DNA of 60,381 bases from Thermodesulfatator autotrophicus (GTDB taxonomy: Bacteria; Desulfobacterota; Thermodesulfobacteria; Thermodesulfobacteriales; Thermodesulfatatoraceae), in the NCBI RefSeq assembly GCF_001642325.1, contig NZ_LSFI01000008.1, positions 1 through 60,381 on the forward strand. The letters are read 5' to 3'. The translations under genes and the position numbers were made by a program. The notes beneath the pieces were generated by a model. That model did not search any database. It was given only the letters and a program-made list of their open reading frames with translations, and was not told the origin of the DNA. Positions 44,283-51,879 of this stretch are shown piece by piece. Each line of letters begins with the position of its first letter. Within the stretch, counting starts at the first letter, position 1.

Positions 44283-45005
44283 ATGAAGCTCTACCTTGTA
44301 GCCCATACGCCTATAGCTGCTCAGGAAACAGGCTTTCCCCGTGAAGGGGGAAAGCCCTTTTTTCCAGGTAGCCTTATCAGGACTTCTATAGAAGAAGCCC
44401 TATTTTTCTATGCCCTTGGTAAACACTCTGATTTTGCTGAGCTGGTACGCGTCTTTCTAATGGCTGGAAACTTTGACAAAATCTCTTCTGTAAAAGACTT
44501 CTTGCTTGATAGATTGTGTGAGCGCTATCTGGAACTGCAGGAATTAGTGTTGCCAGAAAAAATCTGGCTAGAAGAAATTACCATCCGCCTGGTGCAAACT
44601 ATAGAGGTTTCAAGCGGCCGAATAATTAAAAAGAAAGAACATCAGGTTTTTGTTGGCGTGGCCGAGTTTGAAGCCGAAATTCCGCAGGTGATAAAATATG
44701 CCGGGCTTAGCTATTGTGAAGGTTTAGCTCGGGCAGAACTTAGGCATTTCCGGGAAACAATGCCCAAACTTGTGCCTTTTTATGAGGACTTAACCAACCG
44801 CCTGCGCCAGTTCCATATTCCTTTAAGAACGGGGTATTGGACTGATGACCCTTTTGGTGGTCTGCTTCTGGCCTACTGGCGGGTGAAAGAAGTGCGAGAG
44901 GTTATTAAACGCCGCTTAAAAAGAGACCCTCTTCCTGAAACCATTCTTTATTCTCCCAAAGATAAAGCTACTTTTGGCTGGGTAGAGATAACAGAAAGCT
45001 TATAG
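44283..45005 (+). CDS. Orphan RAMP-like (Csm5-like) protein
   Basis: A 240-residue protein whose ends resemble repeat-associated (RAMP) subunits of type III CRISPR effectors. The N-terminus has a short strand MKLYLVAHTPI, then FFPGSLIRTSIEEALFFYAL (26-45), like the PGSSxKGxxR loop and helix. The C-terminus has LRTGYWTDDPFGG (181-193), LPETILY (217-223) and FGWVEI (231-236), as in the glycine-rich loop, FPKTR and PLGWV of Csm5. The central part is not recognised. There is no cas gene or array nearby. The ATG follows the DUF505-like stop directly, with GGAGG inside the upstream gene, so the two are coupled. An RNA-binding role is inference. Confidence 0.55.
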   Translation: MKLYLVAHTPIAAQETGFPREGGKPFFPGSLIRTSIEEALFFYALGKHSDFAELVRVFLMAGNFDKISSVKDFLLDRLCERYLELQELVLPEKIWLEEITIRLVQTIEVSSGRIIKKKEHQVFVGVAEFEAEIPQVIKYAGLSYCEGLARAELRHFRETMPKLVPFYEDLTNRLRQFHIPLRTGYWTDDPFGGLLLAYWRVKEVREVIKRRLKRDPLPETILYSPKDKATFGWVEITESL

Positions 45006-45011
45006 ACATAC

Positions 45012-45040
45012 GGGCGGCCAAGGCCGCCCTAATTTTTATT
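45012..45040 (+). terminator. Terminator of the DUF505/RAMP-like operon
   Basis: A perfect 8-bp stem GGGCGGCC/GGCCGCCC with a 2-base loop is followed by TAATTTTTATT, 7 bp after the stop codon. Confidence 0.85.
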
Positions 45041-45098
45041 CCCCTGCAAATTCCTGTTCAGCAAGCTTATTTTAATTTTGCTGTCCGTAGAAAAATGT

Positions 45099-45266
45099 AG
45101 AGACCTTTGCAAAATATTTTCCCTAGACTGCTTCGCCTGTCCCGAGCGAAGCGAAGGATCTCCTCGCAGTGACAGGGAGAGGAGTCATTGCGAGCCATGA
45201 AGAGGTGAAACAATCTCTTCCCTTAAAATATAAAAACTAATGTTTTAGATTTTTACAAAGGTCACA
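45099..45266 (-). repeat. Dispersed terminal-inverted-repeat element, inverted and internally deleted (168 bp)
   Basis: The left end is the exact 16-bp AGAGACCTTTGCAAAA, and the right end TTTTACAAAGGTCACA matches 13/16. Its left arm is the complement of the right arm of the 34-kb copy (GACTGCTTCGCCTGTCCCGA), and its right arm is the complement of that copy's left arm, so it sits in the opposite orientation with the middle missing. AATGT occurs on both flanks (45094-45098 and 45266-45270), a possible target duplication. It occupies much of the 327-bp gap before 45333. Confidence 0.8.
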
Positions 45267-45332
45267 ATGTAATCTTGCACTTAATTGAGAAACTTTTTAT
45301 GTTTAAAAAAGATAAAAGTTTAGGGGTAAAAA

Positions 45333-45620
45333 ATGGCCGAAATCATCTCCATTAAAGATAAAAAACGCATAAAAAAGGGGCGCAGCAAGCGCCTTAAAGC
45401 ACTTAAAGAAGAACTTCTTAGGGTTCATGGTATAGACCTTGACCGCCTTATGGCTAAGGAGCCGGCCATTGGCCTTACCATGGATGAATTTCACGAACTG
45501 CTAGATCAGCTTTTAGAAGTAATTGACACCTTTTATGAAGAACATCCTCACGTGGCTGTAGAGGATATACTCTATGTCCTTGAAAATCTAAAAGAAATAA
45601 TCAGGGATACGGGAGACTAA
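45333..45620 (+). CDS. Small charged hypothetical protein
   Basis: A 95-residue protein with a basic N-terminus (KDKKRIKKGRSKRLKALKEE) and an acidic helical C-terminus (FHELLDQLLEVIDTFYEEHP). It has no cysteines or membrane segment. AGGGG is 6 bp before the ATG. Its end overlaps the convergent kinase fusion by 4 bp. The family is not recognised; the size and charge suggest a nucleic-acid- or partner-binding protein. Confidence 0.65.
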   Translation: MAEIISIKDKKRIKKGRSKRLKALKEELLRVHGIDLDRLMAKEPAIGLTMDEFHELLDQLLEVIDTFYEEHPHVAVEDILYVLENLKEIIRDTGD

Positions 45621-46759
45621 GTAAATCGCTTTTTCCATTCGTCTAGGTAGTTAGTTAATACTTTCCAGGCCTGGGCCAAAACTTCCTCAGGGTTAGCTGA
45701 AGCGTCTATGATTTCGTGTCTGAAATATTTAAGGTTTTCTTCATAAAGAGAAGCCACTCTAGATAAGAACTCTTCTGTTTCAAATACTTCTGGTTTATAG
45801 AGTTTCCTTTGGTTCACTCTTTTCAAAGCTTCTTTTACTGGAACGCGAAAATAGAGAATTAAATCTGGCACAGGAGCCCAGGTTTCATTGGCTTTTTTAA
45901 GTTCTTTTACATCAAGTTCACATGCTCCCTGGTAGGCCATGGTAGAAAGATAATAACGGTCACAGAGAATAATTTGTTTTTCCTGTAATTTGGGTATCAA
46001 AAATTTTTGAGCATGTTCCCGACGGTCTCGCAAAAATAATTCAGCCATGGCCTGAGGAGAAATTTTTGAACCAGCCGCTAGATGTTCTCTGATTTTTTGC
46101 CCCCACTCTCCAGAAGTAGGTTCCCTGGTTACATAAACTTTTTCGCCTTTTTCTTCCAATTTTTTAGCAAGACCCTCTATAATAGTGCTTTTACCTGCAC
46201 CATCCAAACCCTCAATGGCTATCAAAAGTCCCTGCCGATAAAACTCTACGGCTACCCGGTCAACTAAATAGTCCCGGCTTTCAGGGGTTACTTCGGCAAA
46301 AATAGCATCGTCTCTCTTAAAAAGTTCTTCCACAAAGGGAATTAATCCATATCCTACAGTAGCTAACACAGGAGACTTAGAATCAAGCACCTTGAGCACG
46401 GCTTCCTGAAAAGATTTGGAAAAAAGTTCCATTTTGCCTATTTCATCAATAATAACTATTTCGTCGTCTTTTATTTCAGAAATGGTAGGTACTGCCAATT
46501 TTTCAAAAAGTTCTACATAGACTTTATACTTTCCTACCTGGGGATAGCCCTTTCCCCTTTTGGCTAACCAGGCTTCTTTGCCATCTAAGGTAACAATTTT
46601 AAAGCCTATACGGCGGCCTTTTTCACGCACTTCGCGGGTATAAAACCCTCTCTTTGGATAAGGAATTTTATTGACAAGGCGTTCCACCAGAGTTGTTTTC
46701 CCGCTTCCTGGAAGTCCGTGAAGTAAGACATTCTTTCTGCTGTGAAGAGGTAAAAGCAT
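45617..46759 (-). CDS. tmk: THEP1-type NTPase fused to thymidylate kinase
   Basis: A 380-residue fusion. Residues 1-175 are a THEP1-like nucleoside-triphosphatase with P-loop GLPGSGKTTL (15-24), RGFYTREVREKGRRIGF and Walker B IVIIDEIGKMELFS. Residues 178-380 are a complete thymidylate kinase with P-loop EGLDGAGKST (183-192), VTREPTSGEWGQ, RDRREH in the lid and DRYYLSTMAYQG. The second half should make dTDP from dTMP; the role of the first in dTMP metabolism is unknown. GGAGG stands before the ATG. The preceding Smr gene ends 10 bp away. Confidence 0.9.
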   Translation of the reverse strand: MLLPLHSRKNVLLHGLPGSGKTTLVERLVNKIPYPKRGFYTREVREKGRRIGFKIVTLDGKEAWLAKRGKGYPQVGKYKVYVELFEKLAVPTISEIKDDEIVIIDEIGKMELFSKSFQEAVLKVLDSKSPVLATVGYGLIPFVEELFKRDDAIFAEVTPESRDYLVDRVAVEFYRQGLLIAIEGLDGAGKSTIIEGLAKKLEEKGEKVYVTREPTSGEWGQKIREHLAAGSKISPQAMAELFLRDRREHAQKFLIPKLQEKQIILCDRYYLSTMAYQGACELDVKELKKANETWAPVPDLILYFRVPVKEALKRVNQRKLYKPEVFETEEFLSRVASLYEENLKYFRHEIIDASANPEEVLAQAWKVLTNYLDEWKKRFT

Positions 46760-46769
46760 TGGCCACCTC

Positions 46770-47453
46770 CTATCCTGCCCCCTTGGTGAGAGAATAACAT
46801 TTTTTCAACGGTTTTGACGATAACAATACATAAGTAGCTCCCAGCCCACCATCACATTGCCTGGCCGTACAAAAACCTATAATGTACTTACGATACGGTC
46901 CTTTTTTAAGCCATTCATGCACTTTTGTTTTTAAAACAGGTTCTTTAGGGGAAGAAAGCCCTCTACCATGAATAATAAGCACACAGTGGTCTCCCCGCAC
47001 TAAAGATTCCTTGATAAATTCTTCCAGAGCGGCCAGGGCTTCGGGGACTAAAAGTCTTCTAAGGTTCAAAGTCCGAGATATAGATATTTTGCCTTCATGC
47101 AAAGCATCAAAGATTTCTTTTTGAAAACCTCTTACTAGTTCTTCTACGTATTCTGATGTTTCCCTGATTCTAATTTTGAGTATTTCTCTTGCGGAAATTT
47201 TTTCTTCTTCAGAAAAAAATCTGGGAGGTTTATAGGAGGGTTTCCAAAATATTTTTTCCCTATCAGGGAGTTTTTTTATGCCATTCATAACTTCTTCAAA
47301 ATTTATGTCCTCTGAAGAATCTGGAGCAACCCGCTCGGCAGGGAGATATTCTTTTCTAAGCTTTTGGGATAAAGACTGGAAGGGACAATTTAAAGCCTTT
47401 TTATCTTCCATAAAATAATGATAACGCAGCTTCTTTATCTTTGCCAAAAGCAT
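46770..47453 (-). CDS. Smr-domain protein
   Basis: A 227-residue protein with a C-terminal Smr domain: RTLNLRRLLVPEALAALEEF (the usual LDLHG position reads NLRR), LIIHGRGLSSP and KYIIGFCTARQCDGGLGATY. Smr domains nick branched DNA or cleave RNA. The ATG at 47453 has AAAGGA 8 bp ahead; the frame extends to 47567, but that part translates the GC-rich repeat. It is probably cotranscribed with the kinase fusion. Confidence 0.85.
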   Translation of the reverse strand: MLLAKIKKLRYHYFMEDKKALNCPFQSLSQKLRKEYLPAERVAPDSSEDINFEEVMNGIKKLPDREKIFWKPSYKPPRFFSEEEKISAREILKIRIRETSEYVEELVRGFQKEIFDALHEGKISISRTLNLRRLLVPEALAALEEFIKESLVRGDHCVLIIHGRGLSSPKEPVLKTKVHEWLKKGPYRKYIIGFCTARQCDGGLGATYVLLSSKPLKKCYSLTKGAG

Positions 47454-47489
47454 TTTTTTATCCTTTCTGATGGCTAAACTTTCAATACT

Positions 47490-47775
47490 ATCACTGCAAG
47501 GAGCCGGAAAATACGAGTATCTTCTCCCTAATCGGTAATAGGGAGGCCTGCAGGGACAACGAAACAATCTTATCCCAGGCTACCGCCCGTGACAGAGATT
47601 GCTTCGCTTCGCTCGTAATGACGAGGAGGGGAACGTAGCTCGCAATGCCATCTTTACCTGTCACTGCGAGGAGCCTTTTCTACATTGTCACTGCGAGGAG
47701 ACCGGGACAGGCGAAGCAGTCTCAGGGATTATCAGATTACTCCGCTTGCATGACAGAGAGGGCTTGTGATGACAA
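47490..47775. repeat. Cluster of dispersed repeat subunits without terminal repeats
   Basis: The gap between the Smr gene and the hybrid kinase is filled by scattered subunits: ATCACTGCAAGGAGCC, GAGATTGCTTCGCTTCGCTC, TGTCACTGCGAGGAGCC and GGGACAGGCGAAGCAGTCTC. The 16-bp terminal repeat is not found at either side, so this is a rearranged or older copy. The remaining 47776-47859 has nothing identifiable. Confidence 0.65.
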
Positions 47776-47859
47776 AAGTGATGACAAAGAAGAGGCCCGC
47801 TAATCCAAAAGTATCATCCAGGCTCCCCTCTTAATACTAAGTATTAAAATTAAATAGCA

Positions 47860-49743
47860 TTAATGGCTTTCAGTTAGCATTTCCTGAATGACGCGTAATA
47901 ATTGGGAGAAAGAATAAGGCTTGGAAATAAAAGTGATTCCCTGGAGTTTACCATTCACTGGAACAGAGCTTTCAGGATATCCAGATGTTAGGATAATTTT
48001 TATATTTGGATAGCTGGTTTTGATTTTTTGGACTAGGGCCTCTCCACCCATTTTAGGCATTATCAAATCTGTTATAACTAAGTCTATCTTTGTCTTTAAG
48101 ATGATATTTAAAGCCTCAAGACCATCCTGTGCAGCTACTGCCTGATAACCCGTACTTTTAAGTAGTTCTATAATAGGTTCTTTAACTAGAGGGTCATCTT
48201 CTACCACTAATATTGACCAGTTTTTTGTTTTTTCTTTTATAGAAGTTCGGTTTTCCTGGGTATGTGGACTTTGGGTAGTGGACTTTTCAGCTATAGGCAA
48301 AAGAATCCTGAATGTTGTTCCTTTTCCTTCTTCAGTATAGACAGAAATGTGACCCTGATATTGCTTCACTAAAGAATAAACCATAGCCAGGCCAAGTCCT
48401 GTTCCCTTACCTGGTGGTTTGGTGGTGAAAAATGGTTCAAAGATATAGGGCAGGTATTTTTGGGGAATTCCAGGCCCTGAATCAGAGATACTTAAAATAG
48501 CGTAAGTTTTGCCTTTTAATTTTAGCTTGTTAAGAAAATAAGAGTCAAACTCTTTTTGCTCTAAAGTAATTTGTATTTTTCCCCCTTCGGGTAAGACATC
48601 TTTGGCGTTTATCAATAAATTCATTATTATCTGTTGTAAGTGTGTTTCATCTATTTTTACCCAGATGTCATCTGCAATATCCGTCTCTAGTTCTATGTTT
48701 TCGCCTACCAGGCGTTGCCAAAAATCTTGCATTTCATGTAAAAATTGAGAGAGATTTAATTTGGACGTTTTTTGTGGCTGTTTACCACTAAAAGTCAAAA
48801 GTTTTTGGGTTATATTACCCGTACGCTCCAGCACAAGCCTTATATTTTCAGCAATGTGTTCTACTTTTTCAGGATTATTTTTATTAATAGCTAATAGTTC
48901 TACATAATTTTTGAGGGAGGTTATAAGGTTATTGAAATCATGGGCAAGCCCACCTGCCAAACGGCCAACAGCTTCCATCTTTTGGGCCTGAATTAACTGT
49001 TCAGAAAGTTTTTTTTCTTCGGTAATGTCCCGCGCAATATTAAAAATAATGTTTCCGGCTTCAGCTAAATCAACAAGAAAACAGGTACTTCGGAGCAATT
49101 TATGATTGCCACTTTTAGTAAGCCATAAAAATTCTATTTCGTCTTTCTCTTCCCCTTTACAGACTCTATGGCAACATTCCTGGGCTTTTTTACGTTCTTC
49201 AGGAAGAATAAAGTCAAATACTTTTCTCCCTATTATTTCCCCTAAATCATAGCCCAGCACTTTAGTAAAGCTTTCATTGGCTAAGATAATTTCACCGGTT
49301 TGAGGATCTATAGCCGTAATAATAAAGGGAGCCTTTTTCCATATGGCTTCAAATAAGCGCCGGTTTCTTTCTGCTTCTTTTTGGGCGGCGATCTTCCCGT
49401 GAATGTCAAGCACAATGGTAAGCATGGCTTTTTGATGGGTAGAAGGTGACACTGGTATGCTCACCACTCCATACCAGCGATTATCTAAAGGGCTCATTTT
49501 TTCCCAGCTAATAGCTTTATTTTCTTTCAAAACTTTTTCCAAAGGGCAATCTGGGCAGGGACTTTCCAGCTTATGAAAGGCTTTATAACAAAGATGCCCC
49601 ACTGGATTATAGCCAGTGCGTTTTATTAGCTTTTTGTTAGAAAATAAAACTTTATGTGAAGGGTCCACAATAGTTATGAACCCCGGAAAAAATTTCAGAA
49701 TTTCTTGAAATATATCGCTTTTATTAAAAGTATTTTGTTTCAT
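47860..49743 (-). CDS. PAS-PAS hybrid sensor histidine kinase
   Basis: A 627-residue cytoplasmic kinase. Domains: PAS 1 (about 10-125) with a cysteine cluster, LCYKAFHKLESPCPDCPLEK; PAS 2 (about 140-255, with FIITAIDPQTGEIILANESF); HisKA with GGLAHDFNNLITSL; HATPase with MNLLINAKDVLPEGG and ISDSGPGIPQKY plus GKGTGLGLAMVYSLV; and a C-terminal receiver (VVEDDPLVKEPI, Asp in VITDLIMPKMGG, SKPYS). All catalytic boxes are intact. The ATG at 49743 has AAGGTGA ahead; the longer frame overlaps dgt. The CxxCP-type PAS cysteines might sense redox or bind a metal (inference). Confidence 0.9.
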   Translation of the reverse strand: MKQNTFNKSDIFQEILKFFPGFITIVDPSHKVLFSNKKLIKRTGYNPVGHLCYKAFHKLESPCPDCPLEKVLKENKAISWEKMSPLDNRWYGVVSIPVSPSTHQKAMLTIVLDIHGKIAAQKEAERNRRLFEAIWKKAPFIITAIDPQTGEIILANESFTKVLGYDLGEIIGRKVFDFILPEERKKAQECCHRVCKGEEKDEIEFLWLTKSGNHKLLRSTCFLVDLAEAGNIIFNIARDITEEKKLSEQLIQAQKMEAVGRLAGGLAHDFNNLITSLKNYVELLAINKNNPEKVEHIAENIRLVLERTGNITQKLLTFSGKQPQKTSKLNLSQFLHEMQDFWQRLVGENIELETDIADDIWVKIDETHLQQIIMNLLINAKDVLPEGGKIQITLEQKEFDSYFLNKLKLKGKTYAILSISDSGPGIPQKYLPYIFEPFFTTKPPGKGTGLGLAMVYSLVKQYQGHISVYTEEGKGTTFRILLPIAEKSTTQSPHTQENRTSIKEKTKNWSILVVEDDPLVKEPIIELLKSTGYQAVAAQDGLEALNIILKTKIDLVITDLIMPKMGGEALVQKIKTSYPNIKIILTSGYPESSVPVNGKLQGITFISKPYSFSQLLRVIQEMLTESH

Positions 49744-49786
49744 GGATATCACCTTAAAGATTTTTCGGACTTTATAGATAAACCCT

Positions 49787-50830
49787 TTAAAAAGGCCATG
49801 GTTTAGGAACAAAATATTTTTCAAACAAAGAAAGGGCGTAACGGTCGGTCATTCCGGCTATAAAATCACAAATTTTTTGGTGAATAGAAGTTTCTTCATC
49901 ATAAATAGAACTTTTTTCCCAGGGGAGCCCGTTTTCCAGAAAGTAAAAATAAAGTTCTTTTAAGAATTTTTTGGCCTTTAACATTTCGCCATAAACGCAA
50001 GGGGCTTCATAAACCCTTGCAAAAAGAAAATCTCTGAGTCTATCCATAGCCTCAATGACTGTTTCTTCAATGTGGAGCTCGCCGTCATCGGCTTTCAAGG
50101 TGGAAAAAATTAAACTTTTTACCATGGTATTTATTCTTTCTGAGTGTCTGTGCCCAAGAACTTTCAGGCATTCCTTGGGTATATCGCTTTCTTTAATGAC
50201 GTTGCCTCGCAAAGCGTCATCTAAATCGTGGTTAAGGTAAGCAATAATGTCAGCTACCCTTACCAGTTGACCTTCAAGAGTAGCTGCCAGCTGGGCCTTA
50301 TCTTTTGGTAATATCGGCCCTTTACCTTTAGAATGTTTTAAAATGCCATCTCTCACTTCCCAGGTAAGGTTTAATCCCTTTCCCTCTTTTTCCAGGAAAT
50401 CAACCACTCGTAAGCTTTGTTCATAATGGCGAAAACCTGCAGGATTAAGTTCATTTAGCACAGCTTCTCCAGCGTGGCCAAAAGGAGTATGCCCCAGGTC
50501 ATGCCCTAAAGCTATGGCTTCCGTCAAATCTTCATTAAGACGCAGGGCTCTTGCCATGGTGCGAGCTATCTGGGCCACTTCAAGGGTATGGGTAAGTCTC
50601 GTGCGATAATGGTCTCCCCCTGGCGAAAGAAAGACTTGGGTTTTGTGTTTTAGCCTCCTGAAGGCCTTGGCGTGAACAATGCGGTCTCTGTCTCTCTGAA
50701 AAGCGGTGCGAACTGGACATTCTTTTTCTGGCCTTTGGCGTCCCCTTGTTTTTGCCGATTTTGCCGCTAAAGGTGAAAGGACTTTTTCTTCAATTTGTTC
50801 AAGTTCCTTGCGCAAATTCATGTTCACCAT
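49787..50830 (-). CDS. dgt: dGTPase-like HD-domain triphosphohydrolase
   Basis: A 347-residue dNTP triphosphohydrolase removing triphosphate from deoxynucleotides. N-terminal [26 protein letters not shown], then the HD-domain metals in [20 protein letters not shown] and [15 protein letters not shown]. It overlaps queA by 7 bp; a second ATG at 50821 is possible. Confidence 0.93.
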   Translation of the reverse strand: MVNMNLRKELEQIEEKVLSPLAAKSAKTRGRQRPEKECPVRTAFQRDRDRIVHAKAFRRLKHKTQVFLSPGGDHYRTRLTHTLEVAQIARTMARALRLNEDLTEAIALGHDLGHTPFGHAGEAVLNELNPAGFRHYEQSLRVVDFLEKEGKGLNLTWEVRDGILKHSKGKGPILPKDKAQLAATLEGQLVRVADIIAYLNHDLDDALRGNVIKESDIPKECLKVLGHRHSERINTMVKSLIFSTLKADDGELHIEETVIEAMDRLRDFLFARVYEAPCVYGEMLKAKKFLKELYFYFLENGLPWEKSSIYDEETSIHQKICDFIAGMTDRYALSLFEKYFVPKPWPF

Positions 50831-51879
50831 ATTAACATGGCATCGCCGTAAGAGAAAAAACGGTATTTTCGGGAGATAGCCTCATTATAGGCCTTTTTAA
50901 TAAGATCAAGCCCGGCAAAAGCCGCTACCAAAACCAGAAGACTGGACTTAGGCAGGTGAAAATTGGTTATGAGGTGATCTACCACTTTAAATTCAAAGCC
51001 AGGATAAATGTAAAGATCGCACCAGCCAGAAACTGGCTCAACCTTTCCTGTTTGGCAGGCCGCAAATTCAAGAGCCCTCATGGTAGTTGTGCCTACGGCA
51101 AAAAGGCCATGGCCAGCCTTACGGCTAAGATTAATAATTTCTGCCACTTCAGGAGAAATTTCCACGTATTCTTCATGGATCTGGTGCTTTCTGATATCCC
51201 TGGTTTTTATAGGAGCAAAGGTCCCATAGCCTACATGGAGAGTTATGGAAAGGATTTTAACTCCTTTTTCTTTTAAACGTCTGAGCAGTTCATTGGTAAA
51301 ATGAAAACCCGCGGTAGGTGCAGCTACAGAACCGGGCTTCTTGGCGTAAACAGTTTGATAGCGGAAAAGGTCTTCAATTTCAGGAGACCTCTTAATATAA
51401 GGAGGAAGAGGAACTTTGCCTATTTCATGAATAAGGACCAGCGGGTCGTCCGGACTTTCAAAAGAGAGAAGGACCTTCCCTTCGCCTAAATTTTCAAGAA
51501 CTCTGGCTACAAGGCCCTTATCAAAGCGAATAATTGTCCCTGGGCGAATCCTTTTTCCCCTATAAAGGGCTGGAACAGGCTTTTCTTTTTCCGGCAGTCT
51601 TAACAGTAAGATTTCTACCTGACCGCCGGTTTCTTTATGGCCGTAAATCCTTGCTGGAAAAACTTTGGTATCATTTATAACCAGAAGATCTCCCCTTTCA
51701 AAATATTGTTCAATTTCTGAGAATTTTTCGTGGTGAACTATCTTTTGTTTACGCCTGTCAAGGACGAGTAAACGGCTTTCTTCGCGTTTTTGGCTGGGAT
51801 ATTGGGCTATTAGTTCTTGAGGAAGGGGGTAGGTATATGTTTCAAGATCATAAATTGAAGGAATAACTTCTTCGCTCAT
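50824..51879 (-). CDS. queA: S-adenosylmethionine:tRNA ribosyltransferase-isomerase
   Basis: A 351-residue enzyme transferring ribosyl from SAM to preQ1-tRNA to form epoxyqueuosine. [48 protein letters not shown] and [19 protein letters not shown] are diagnostic. It overlaps glnE by 4 bp and dgt by 7 bp. Confidence 0.96.
   Translation of the reverse strand: MSEEVIPSIYDLETYTYPLPQELIAQYPSQKREESRLLVLDRRKQKIVHHEKFSEIEQYFERGDLLVINDTKVFPARIYGHKETGGQVEILLLRLPEKEKPVPALYRGKRIRPGTIIRFDKGLVARVLENLGEGKVLLSFESPDDPLVLIHEIGKVPLPPYIKRSPEIEDLFRYQTVYAKKPGSVAAPTAGFHFTNELLRRLKEKGVKILSITLHVGYGTFAPIKTRDIRKHQIHEEYVEISPEVAEIINLSRKAGHGLFAVGTTTMRALEFAACQTGKVEPVSGWCDLYIYPGFEFKVVDHLITNFHLPKSSLLVLVAAFAGLDLIKKAYNEAISRKYRFFSYGDAMLIW

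Noticed and set aside
25497-47775. CRISPR array suspected from the repeated GC-rich motifs and the RAMP-like gene
   Set aside because: The units vary in length and orientation, are not regularly spaced and are scattered between genes; no array or other cas gene exists in the window.
49744-49824. Longer N-terminus for the PAS hybrid kinase
   Set aside because: It would overlap dgt by 38 bp, while the inner ATG has a good ribosome site and begins the PAS region.
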